DNA of 6,474 bases from Bacteroidota bacterium (GTDB taxonomy: Bacteria > Bacteroidota > Bacteroidia > Chitinophagales > Chitinophagaceae): NCBI GenBank assembly GCA_947454745.1, contig CANGMV010000068.1, positions 1 to 6,474 on the forward strand, read 5' to 3'. Below the pieces are notes generated by a model. The model saw only the letters and a program-made list of their open reading frames with translations. It was not told the origin of the DNA and ran no database searches. This document shows, one piece after another, positions 1-5,524 of the stretch (position 1 is its first letter; each line of letters opens with the position of its first letter). The translations under genes were made by a program, and so were the position numbers.

Positions 1-61
1 CTTTAAAGCAAAGGCTCAAAAAGGCGGATTAAAATATGCTGTGTTTAATTGGAAGCCGTGA
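1..61 (+). CDS. 3' end of an unidentified gene (partial)
   Basis: The plus strand is open from the window edge to a TGA at 59-61, giving about 19 residues that end in GLKYAVFNWKP. Only the C-terminal tail is present, so neither family nor function can be assigned. It is taken as real because the composition is protein-like and because it leaves a neat 14-bp gap to the convergent stop codon of acpP, with an AT-rich hairpin between the two. The opposite strand has no ATG in this stretch. The alternative is a chance open frame at the edge. Confidence 0.4.
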   Translation, partial: FKAKAQKGGLKYAVFNWKP

Positions 62-85
62 AATAATTATTAAAATTATTTTGCG
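57..85. terminator. AT-rich hairpin between two convergent genes
   Basis: AAATAATT (61-68) and AATTATTT (74-81) are perfect inverted arms around a 5-nt loop. In plus-strand RNA the stem extends outward through G60-U82, U59-G83, G58-C84 and C57-G85, about 12 pairs in all. It straddles the stop codons of the left-edge gene and acpP, where a shared terminator is expected. It is almost free of G and C and has no clean U-tract on either strand, so terminator function is inferred from position. Confidence 0.33.
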
Positions 86-312
86 TGCTCATCGATATAA
101 GCAACAGCTTGACCAACAGTAGTAATTGTCTCTGCTTGTTCGTCTGGAATAGAGATGTTGAATTCTTTTTCGAACTCCATAATTAATTCAACTGTGTCTA
201 ATGAATCAGCGCCTAAATCGTTTGTAAATGATGCTTCGTTAGTAACTTCTGCTTCATCAACTCCTAATTTGTCAACGATGATTTTCTTAACTCTTGATGC
301 GATGTCTGACAT
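76..312 (-). CDS. acpP: Acyl carrier protein AcpP
   Basis: This is the carrier of type II fatty-acid synthesis. It holds growing acyl chains as thioesters on a 4'-phosphopantetheine arm and delivers them to the cytoplasmic Fab enzymes. The 78-residue length is typical. The attachment motif [10 protein letters not shown] is intact, with Ser37 as the modified serine. The protein is strongly acidic and shows the usual helix pattern: helix I near residues 3-16, helix II beginning at Ser37, and the conserved [11 protein letters not shown] segment leading to the last helices. The ATG at 312-310 gives the standard MSDIASRVK start, and a -7 promoter box lies 23 bp upstream. In many Bacteroidota acpP is followed by fabF. 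Here the 75 bp downstream contain no fabF start and instead hold the end of a convergent gene, so acpP appears monocistronic. Identity is near certain. Confidence 0.97.
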   Translation of the reverse strand: MSDIASRVKKIIVDKLGVDEAEVTNEASFTNDLGADSLDTVELIMEFEKEFNISIPDEQAETITTVGQAVAYIDEHAK

Positions 313-335
313 TGTAAATAGTTTTGTTTACGGCG

Positions 336-343
336 CAAAAATA
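336..343 (-). promoter_or_regulatory. -7 promoter element for acpP
   Basis: The minus strand reads TATTTTTG, a full match to the Bacteroidota sigma-A -7 consensus TAnnTTTG. It lies 23 bp upstream of the acpP ATG, predicting a 5' UTR of roughly 16-18 nt. I see no TTG at the expected -33 position, so the call rests on one element plus position. Confidence 0.45.
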
Positions 344-532
344 TACTTTTTGTTAAAATAGCCATATTTTATTTGCCTTTTTGTTTGCACATTTCTGTTC
401 TAGCCTTATAATATGTGGATATTCTCCCTTTTTGCCCTGTTTTTACGCTGTATTCGTTGTTTAAACAACTCTTTTTGCTTGGTTTTCAAAGCGAACAATT
501 AGTAGTTGTTGGGGTATATTGTATAATGCAAA
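344..532. other. Intergenic region upstream of acpP
   Basis: This gap lies between the acpP promoter box and the stop codon of the YcxB-like gene. It contains a perfect 14-bp palindrome at 456-469 (GTTGTTTAAACAAC, core TTTAAA). A 29-codon plus-strand open frame at 413-502, hydrophobic and cysteine-containing, has no promoter or family support and is not called. I find no convincing terminator for the YcxB-like gene and no tRNA or other structured RNA. Confidence 0.5.
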
Positions 533-997
533 TTATTTGCCCTTTAAAATACCTCTTATAATATGTTGGTCGTCTTGGGTAATGGTAAGCTTAGGAATTA
601 AAAAAAAGCTTTTAGGCCCAAAGTAAAAATGAAAGAATTCAGGGCTTTCAAAATAGTGTGTGACCGATTCCCAATCCCAACTCGCTTCACCCAAATCACC
701 AATTAGTTTTGCTTGTTGGGCATTGAATGAAAAAGCCCATTGTTGCTTAAATAGCTCCGTTTTTTTATAAAATAAATTAGGCAATGCATACCAGAAAAAT
801 ACCATTAAAACAATCCACAATACCGAGCCTAATAAAAACGGTTCGGGACGTATTTTTTTCATAAACAATAACACCGCCGTCACTATTGCATATAAGTTTA
901 CAATTATCATTAAAGATTTGATCTCGGCTTGCTTAATAAAATGATAGCGTAAAGCTTGTAAGACTTCGTTTTTTGTATAGGAAATGGAATAGGACAT
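533..997 (-). CDS. YcxB-like small membrane protein
   Basis: This is a 154-residue inner-membrane protein. The N-terminal 28 residues are polar (MSYSISYTKNEVLQALRYHF). Two hydrophobic helices follow at about residues 29-46 and 52-73, joined by a short basic turn (KKIRPEP). The soluble C-terminal domain has the YcxB-like pattern: a beta-rich stretch from about residue 88, the WDWESVTHYFESPEFFHFYF segment, then FFLIPK near 131-136. That family has no established biochemical role, so none is given. The frame stays open upstream to an ATG at 1075-1073. The start at 997-995 is preferred because the extra 26 residues are atypical and because a perfect -7 promoter box lies inside them, which would put the transcription start after the upstream ATG. 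The gene is divergent from the sucrose operon; nothing links them functionally. Confidence 0.72.
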   Translation of the reverse strand: MSYSISYTKNEVLQALRYHFIKQAEIKSLMIIVNLYAIVTAVLLFMKKIRPEPFLLGSVLWIVLMVFFWYALPNLFYKKTELFKQQWAFSFNAQQAKLIGDLGEASWDWESVTHYFESPEFFHFYFGPKSFFLIPKLTITQDDQHIIRGILKGK

Positions 998-1022
998 GTT
1001 TAGGATTTTGCATGAATTTGGG

Positions 1023-1030
1023 CAAATATA
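1023..1030 (-). promoter_or_regulatory. -7 promoter element for the YcxB-like gene
   Basis: The minus strand reads TATATTTG, a full match to TAnnTTTG, 25 bp upstream of the chosen ATG at 997. The predicted 5' UTR is about 18-20 nt. No TTG is visible at the -33 position. The box lies downstream of the alternative upstream ATG, and this decides the start choice. Confidence 0.5.
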
Positions 1031-1115
1031 CGCAGCGCAAAGGTTTGCGGGGAAATATTCCTTCAAAAAAATCAAAATGCCGCCACCAAAAAAGTACTAA
1101 AAAACACAAATTGAC

Positions 1116-1123
1116 TATATTTA
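1116..1123 (+). promoter_or_regulatory. Probable -7 element of the sucrose operon
   Basis: TATATTTA matches TAnnTTTG except for the last base. It is the best promoter-like match in the 157-bp divergent gap and lies 31 bp ahead of the transporter ATG at 1155. Its last three bases overlap the left arm of the 1121-1140 inverted repeat. No -33 TTG is found at the expected distance, so the call is tentative. Confidence 0.33.
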
Positions 1124-1140
1124 AGCAACGCTTTGCTTAA
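1121..1140. repeat. Inverted repeat, candidate operator of the sucrose operon
   Basis: TTAAGCAA (1121-1128) and TTGCTTAA (1133-1140) are perfect 8-bp inverted arms around CGCT. The element overlaps the end of the putative -7 box and ends 14 bp before the transporter ATG, so a protein bound here would block initiation or early elongation. A CG in the centre of an AT-rich palindrome resembles LacI-family operators, which often control sugar operons, but no regulator gene is in view. The alternative is a short hairpin in the 5' UTR. Confidence 0.45.
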
Positions 1141-1154
1141 CCAAATTATGCTTT

Positions 1155-2492
1155 ATGTCATTCAAACCTAGGTTGACCTTTTCGCAAATCATCAACATGA
1201 ATGTTGGTTTTTTAGGAATACAATACAGTTTCGGATTGCAACAATCTGCAGTGAATCCCATCTATGATATGTTGGGTGCGAGCCCCGATCAAATTCCAAT
1301 TATGAATTTGGCTGGCCCTATGACAGGTTTATTGATTCAACCAATTATTGGTGCCATGAGCGATAAAACTTGGTCGCCTCGTTTTGGAAGAAGAAAGCCC
1401 TACTTTATGATTGGTGCGGTTCTTTGTAGTTTATGTTTGTTCTTATATCCTTTTAGTAGTGCTTTGTGGATGGCCGTAGGTTTATTGTGGATATTAGATG
1501 CTGCAAATAATACAGCCATGGAACCTTATCGTGCTTTCATTGCCGACAAATTACCTCAAAGTCAACATGCTGCTGGTTTTTTAACACAAAGTTTTTTTAC
1601 AGGACTTGGTATTACTTTAGCCAATCTTTCTCTATTCTTTTTTCAGAAAAAAATTACCGGGCATTATGGCAAATTGCCAATTTGGGTTTATGCAAGTTTC
1701 TTTTTAGGAACCGTTTGCTCCATTGTTTCGGTGGGTTGGTCGGTGTATAAAACGCCCGAAATTCCTCCTACCGAACAAGAATTAGCAAAACTGAAAAGTG
1801 AAAAAATAAAAATCTTCACGCCCTTTATTGAAATTAGTAGCGCAATTAAAAGTATGCCTAAAGTAATGTGGCAATTGGGTTTGGTATATTTATTTCAGTG
1901 GTATGCTTTATTCTGCTATTGGCAAAATGCTTCCAAGAGTATTGCACTTTCTGTTTGGAACACAAGTACGTATCAAAACAACCCAGCTTATGACGAGGCG
2001 GTGGGTTGGACTGGCCTTGTAAATGGATGGTACAATGTGGTTACTTTTTTATCAGCATTCGGATTATTGTGGCTTGCTAAAAAGTTAAGTCCAAAATTCA
2101 TTCATATAATTTGTTTGGTAATGGCGGGTGTAGGTTTATTAATATTCCCACATATCACTGATAAAAATTTATTGTTCATTCCTATGACTGGCTTTGGTAT
2201 TGCTTGGGCAAGTATGATGGGTATTCCCTATTTATTAGTCGTGCATAAAATTCCAAAGGAACGTTATGGTGTATACATGGGCATTATTAACATGATGATT
2301 GTAATTCCGATGCTCATACAAAATTTAAGTTTTGGATTTGTATTAAAGCATTTCTTAAACAACGACCCAGGTAAGGCGATTAGCTTTGCTGGTGTGTTTT
2401 TAATAATCGCTTCGGTATTGACATTTTTTATTCAAACAGAAAAAGCAACCGAGGCAGATATTGAAAATATGCCAATGGGTGCAGGACACTAA
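1155..2492 (+). CDS. SLC45/SUC-like MFS sugar (probably sucrose) symporter
   Basis: This is a 445-residue inner-membrane permease of the major facilitator superfamily with about twelve predicted helices. Residues 69-83 carry SDKTWSPRFGRRKPY, the cytoplasmic loop 2-3 motif in the RxGRRRPF form typical of plant SUC/SUT and animal SLC45 sucrose/H+ symporters. Residues 112-131 (WILDAANNTAMEPYRAFIAD) match the helix-4 signature of the same group. The second half has WASMMGIPYLLV (351-362) and the conserved KERYGVYMGIINMMIVIP (368-385). A charged loop near residues 200-235 separates the two six-helix halves. The gene opens an operon with a fructokinase 19 nt downstream and an amylosucrase-type enzyme after it, which makes sucrose the likely substrate, imported with protons. 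Maltose or another disaccharide remains possible from sequence alone. The ATG at 1155 gives a normal-length N-terminus. Confidence 0.85.
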   Translation: MSFKPRLTFSQIINMNVGFLGIQYSFGLQQSAVNPIYDMLGASPDQIPIMNLAGPMTGLLIQPIIGAMSDKTWSPRFGRRKPYFMIGAVLCSLCLFLYPFSSALWMAVGLLWILDAANNTAMEPYRAFIADKLPQSQHAAGFLTQSFFTGLGITLANLSLFFFQKKITGHYGKLPIWVYASFFLGTVCSIVSVGWSVYKTPEIPPTEQELAKLKSEKIKIFTPFIEISSAIKSMPKVMWQLGLVYLFQWYALFCYWQNASKSIALSVWNTSTYQNNPAYDEAVGWTGLVNGWYNVVTFLSAFGLLWLAKKLSPKFIHIICLVMAGVGLLIFPHITDKNLLFIPMTGFGIAWASMMGIPYLLVVHKIPKERYGVYMGIINMMIVIPMLIQNLSFGFVLKHFLNNDPGKAISFAGVFLIIASVLTFFIQTEKATEADIENMPMGAGH

Positions 2493-2511
2493 TTGATTTA
2501 ATAGAAAGATT

Positions 2512-3462
2512 ATGAAAGTATTATGCATAGGCGAAGCTTTGATTGATATGATTTGTACCGACCGTGGTACAAGCTTATCCAAAGGTCAAAATTTTTTAAA
2601 GAAAGCAGGAGGTGCCCCCGCCAATGTAGCTGCCGCCATTGCGGCGCTAGGTGCTGGTGTGGACATGGCTGCTAAAGTTGGTAAAGATCCTTTTGGACAA
2701 CACTTGATTGATTTGTTAAAAGAGATGGGCGTGGATACTAAATGGGTGATTCAAGATCCTACTCATTTTACCACTTTCGCTTTCGTTTCTCTTATGGAAG
2801 ACGGCGAAAGAGATTTTTATTTTAATCGTGGAGCCGACGGACAATTAAGTTCCGGTGATTTAGCCAACTTGCAATTAAACGAATACAGCATTGTGCATTT
2901 TGGATCTGCAACTGGTTTTTTACCTGGCCCACTTCAAACCGCTTACACCGATTTATTAGCGAAGGCAAAAGCAAACAATGCGATTATTAGTTTTGATCCC
3001 AATTATCGTCACTTATTATTTCAGAACAATACGCAAAGTTTTATCGACCAATCCTGGCCCTTCATTGAACAATGTCACTTTTTTAAACTAAGTGACGAGG
3101 AGGCAATGTTGATTACAGGTTGTGATACGGTACCACATGCTGCGGCCGCTTTAAGAAAAAAATCAAAAGCCATTTTTGCCATTACTTTAGGCAAAGAAGG
3201 TACTTTATTATCGATTGGTGACCATTTAGAAATGATTGGCAGTATTGCGATTACACCAGTGGATGCTACTGGCGCTGGGGATGCTTTTGTGGGTGCTGTA
3301 TTATTCCAATTAATTAACTTTACGCCTACACAATTACAGGCAATTGGTTTGGATGAATGGAAAAAGATCATCGCCAATGCCAATAAAGCAGGTGCGCGCA
3401 CCTGTGAATACATGGGTGCTATGGAAGCATTCAAACATTTAAACAAATCCATTTTTAATTAA
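2512..3462 (+). CDS. PfkB-family fructokinase
   Basis: This cytoplasmic ribokinase-fold kinase probably phosphorylates fructose to fructose 6-phosphate with ATP. At 316 residues it has family-typical length. The first PfkB signature is AGGAPANVAAAIAALG (32-47), where the GGAPAN form is usual in fructokinases. FDPNYR (161-166) and KLSDEEA (192-198) are the middle fructokinase-type motifs. The second signature, DATGAGDAF (251-259), supplies the anion hole and the catalytic base Asp257. Near the C-terminus, NKAGARTCEYMGA matches the conserved nucleotide-site helix. The gene starts 19 nt after the transporter stop and ends 8 nt before the GH13 start, so co-transcription is very likely. Neighbours that import and cleave sucrose favour fructose over ribose or 2-keto-3-deoxygluconate. 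It would correspond functionally to ScrK. A 16-bp perfect palindrome lies in its 3' end (3389-3404). Confidence 0.9.
   Translation: MKVLCIGEALIDMICTDRGTSLSKGQNFLKKAGGAPANVAAAIAALGAGVDMAAKVGKDPFGQHLIDLLKEMGVDTKWVIQDPTHFTTFAFVSLMEDGERDFYFNRGADGQLSSGDLANLQLNEYSIVHFGSATGFLPGPLQTAYTDLLAKAKANNAIISFDPNYRHLLFQNNTQSFIDQSWPFIEQCHFFKLSDEEAMLITGCDTVPHAAAALRKKSKAIFAITLGKEGTLLSIGDHLEMIGSIAITPVDATGAGDAFVGAVLFQLINFTPTQLQAIGLDEWKKIIANANKAGARTCEYMGAMEAFKHLNKSIFN
3389..3404. repeat. 16-bp perfect palindrome inside the fructokinase gene
   Basis: CAGGTGCGCGCACCTG is its own reverse complement. It is strikingly GC-rich (12 of 16) in an AT-rich gene and lies 58 bp before the stop codon. It encodes part of the conserved AGARTC segment, so codon constraint may explain it. 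Its position, 67 bp before the GH13 start, would also suit an internal regulatory site. No function is assigned. Confidence 0.6.
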
Positions 3463-3470
3463 ATAAATAT

Positions 3471-5423
3471 TTGCTCACTGTGAACTCATCTGCCTTACAA
3501 GCTTTTGGAAAAGAAATGCTAAAAGCCAATAAAATTGATACGGAGAGAAAGGATAAGGCATTCGCCGAAAGATTTTCGCAACACTTAGATTCCATTGAAA
3601 ATTTATTTAATGAAATTTATGGTGGCCATTCTAAACGCAATGCAAGTTTTGATGCATTACTTACATCTATCATTCGAAATTACCAAGATCGTCCAGCAGC
3701 ACTGTTAAAAAAAGACGATGCAAAAAAAGAAAACTGGTACCTGAGTAACAATATTACAGGCATGAGCTTGTATGTAGATCGTTTTGCAGGAAACTTACAA
3801 GGACTTGCGGAAAAATTAAATTACTTCGATGAATTAGGTGTAAACTTCTTACACTTAATGCCAGTATTTGAAAGCCCCGAAGGCGAGAGTGATGGCGGCT
3901 ATGCTGTTTCTAATTTTAGAAAAGTAGACGCAAGATTTGGTAACAATGCCGACTTGAACGCACTTATTAAAAAAATGAATGCGCAAAACATGTACCTGAT
4001 GTTGGACATTGTTTTGAACCATACCTCACACCATCATGAATGGGCACAAAAAGCAAAGGGAGGCGATCCTTATTATCAGGACTTCTTTTATTTTTATGAC
4101 AACCGCGATATTCCGAATCAGCTTGACCAAACTATGCCGGAGATTTTTCCTGAATCTTCTCCAGGTAGTTTTACTTATATCCCTGAATGCAATAAATGGG
4201 TAATGACCGTTTTTCATAGTTACCAATGGGATTTAAATTACAGCAATCCCGAAGTGTTTGTGGCCATGCTCGATACCGTGTTGTACTACGCCAATTTAGG
4301 TGTTGATATTTTACGCATCGACGCCCCTGCATTTATTTGGAAACAATTAGGCACAACTTGCCAAAATCTTCCTCAAGCACATACTTTACTGCGTTTAATA
4401 AAACAATGTGTTCAAGTTGCTAGTCCAGGCATGGCTTTGCTTGGCGAGGCTATTGTTGCACCCGAAGAGATTATTAAATATTTTGGAACAGATTATTATA
4501 CCGCTCAAGAATGCGATGTAGCTTATAACGCAACTCAAATGGCCTTACAATGGGATGCACTCGCTACTGGTGACACTAGGGTGATGCTAGCAGCACAACA
4601 TCCTATTATGCAAAAGCCATTGGGATGTACCTGGATTTCTTATACAAGATGCCATGATGATATTGGCTTGGGTTATGACGACTACATGATTGAACGTGCA
4701 GGATTCAATCCTTATCAACACCGCACTTATTTAAAAAATTATTTCGCAGGATGGCATGAAGGCTCTGTTTCGGCGGGTGCTTTGTTTTCGGTGAACCCAA
4801 AAACGAACGACGCGCGTATTAGCGGCTCCCTTGCTTCCCTATGTGGTTTAGAAAAAGCAGTAGAATGGAAAAGCGAAGTTGAAATAGAAAACGCATTACA
4901 CAAAATTATACTCATGCAAGCGCATAGTATGTTTATGGGCGGCATCCCCATGTTGTTTTATGGGGATGAACTTGCTTATACAAACGATTATAGCTATTTG
5001 CAAGATCCAGGCAAGAGTTATGATAACCGTTGGATGCATCGCCCAATTATGAACTGGGAGCGAAACAATAAAAGGAAAGAAAAGGGAAGTTTTGAAAATC
5101 GAATTTTTAGCGAAACCAAAAAATTAATTGCTACACGAAAATCTTTGACAGTAATTAGTGACACAAAGAATGTTACTTGGATGACCCCGCATAATATTCA
5201 TGTAGCTGGATTTGTTCGATCTAATGAAAATAAAAAATTGTACTGTTTGTTCAACTATAAAAATACCGCTTCCTTTGTGACCTGGTTTGCTTTTAAAGAA
5301 CATGGAGAACGCCCTTCGGTATTGCATGATCATTGGACGGGACAGGATTTTAAAATCGGGAATGACAACGAATATTTTGTATTGCCACCTTATGGCTTTG
5401 CGATTTTAGAAGCTATAAAATAG
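3471..5423 (+). CDS. GH13 amylosucrase / sucrose hydrolase
   Basis: This cytoplasmic enzyme cleaves sucrose, passing glucose to an alpha-1,4-glucan (amylosucrase) or to water (sucrose hydrolase) and freeing fructose. The 650-residue length is close to the 636 of Neisseria polysaccharea amylosucrase. A helical N-domain (about 1-95) precedes the (beta/alpha)8 barrel, with a B domain after NHTS (183-186), a B' insertion near 400-460 and a beta C-domain from about 555. By motif alignment the nucleophile is Asp284 (LRIDAPAF), the acid/base Glu326 (GEAIV) and the transition-state Asp396 (CHDDIG). Arg282, His184 and His395 are present. Asp141 (SDGGYAVS) and Arg520 (NRWMHRP) match the salt-bridge pair that closes the sucrose pocket (Asp144/Arg509). 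WDLNYSNPEVF and IWKQLGTTCQNLPQAH are also amylosucrase-type. Pro223 stands where the Neisseria enzyme has Arg226, so the polymer/hydrolysis balance cannot be predicted. There is no signal peptide. The start is uncertain: TTG 3471 is used, with GTG 3480 or ATG 3516 as alternatives. Confidence 0.93.
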   Translation: MLTVNSSALQAFGKEMLKANKIDTERKDKAFAERFSQHLDSIENLFNEIYGGHSKRNASFDALLTSIIRNYQDRPAALLKKDDAKKENWYLSNNITGMSLYVDRFAGNLQGLAEKLNYFDELGVNFLHLMPVFESPEGESDGGYAVSNFRKVDARFGNNADLNALIKKMNAQNMYLMLDIVLNHTSHHHEWAQKAKGGDPYYQDFFYFYDNRDIPNQLDQTMPEIFPESSPGSFTYIPECNKWVMTVFHSYQWDLNYSNPEVFVAMLDTVLYYANLGVDILRIDAPAFIWKQLGTTCQNLPQAHTLLRLIKQCVQVASPGMALLGEAIVAPEEIIKYFGTDYYTAQECDVAYNATQMALQWDALATGDTRVMLAAQHPIMQKPLGCTWISYTRCHDDIGLGYDDYMIERAGFNPYQHRTYLKNYFAGWHEGSVSAGALFSVNPKTNDARISGSLASLCGLEKAVEWKSEVEIENALHKIILMQAHSMFMGGIPMLFYGDELAYTNDYSYLQDPGKSYDNRWMHRPIMNWERNNKRKEKGSFENRIFSETKKLIATRKSLTVISDTKNVTWMTPHNIHVAGFVRSNENKKLYCLFNYKNTASFVTWFAFKEHGERPSVLHDHWTGQDFKIGNDNEYFVLPPYGFAILEAIK

Positions 5424-5460
5424 TAAGCGCCTATCCGGCCCAGATTCCGCTCACCATTTT
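5423..5460 (+). terminator. Weak candidate terminator of the sucrose operon
   Basis: GTAAGCG (5423-5429) pairs with CGCTCAC (5448-5454) with one A/C mismatch around an 18-nt loop, followed by CCATTTT. The stretch is noticeably richer in G and C than its surroundings and begins at the last base of the GH13 stop codon. The stem is short, the loop large and the T-run only four bases long, so this is tentative. The stronger inverted repeat at 5469-5517 could serve instead. Confidence 0.22.
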
Positions 5461-5468
5461 ACAGGATG

Positions 5469-5517
5469 AGTTTAGGTTTGAATAGCTAACTTTATATCAG
5501 TTATTCAAACCTAAACT
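5469..5517. repeat. Perfect 16-bp-arm inverted repeat before the secreted-protein gene
   Basis: AGTTTAGGTTTGAATA (5469-5484) is repeated in perfect inverted orientation at 5502-5517, around a 17-nt spacer. The arms are 33 bp apart centre to centre, about three helical turns, and the right arm ends 7 nt before the ATG at 5525. Neither side is followed by a T-run, so a classical intrinsic terminator is unlikely. Each arm contains TAGGTTTG, a -7 box match, pointing outward from opposite strands. It could be a two-site operator, a hairpin masking the start codon in read-through mRNA, or a dispersed genomic repeat. Confidence 0.7.
5473..5480 (+). promoter_or_regulatory. -7 promoter element for the secreted-protein gene
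   Basis: TAGGTTTG is a full match to TAnnTTTG, 44 bp upstream of the ATG at 5525, inside the left arm of the large inverted repeat. Transcription would start near 5486, in the spacer, leaving a UTR of about 38 nt that contains only the right arm. No -33 TTG is seen at the usual spacing. The mirror copy at 5506-5513 points toward the operon on the minus strand and may simply follow from the symmetry. Confidence 0.38.
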
Positions 5518-5524
5518 TATAAAG

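Noticed and set aside
155..361. Plus-strand open frame opposite acpP
   Set aside because: It is the antisense shadow of a highly conserved gene, with a Ser/Thr/Asn-rich translation typical of such shadows.
413..502. 29-codon plus-strand open frame beginning MWIFSLFALF
   Set aside because: Short, no promoter match or ribosome-binding signal, and such hydrophobic frames arise easily from T-rich DNA.
998..1075. Upstream extension of the YcxB-like protein by 26 residues to an ATG at 1075
   Set aside because: The extension is not family-like and contains a perfect -7 promoter box at 1023-1030, so the upstream ATG would probably not be transcribed.
3075..3452. 125-codon minus-strand open frame opposite the fructokinase
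   Set aside because: It lies wholly antisense to a well-supported kinase and its translation has no recognisable features.
4943..4968. 9-bp-arm inverted repeat CATCCCCAT / ATGGGGATG inside the GH13 gene
   Set aside because: It encodes the conserved GH13 segment GIPMLFYGDE, is not followed by a T-run and lies mid-gene, so protein constraint explains it well enough.
1155..5423. Possible polysaccharide utilisation locus
   Set aside because: No SusC/SusD pair, surface glycan-binding protein or secreted glycosidase is present; the GH13 enzyme and kinase have no signal peptides.
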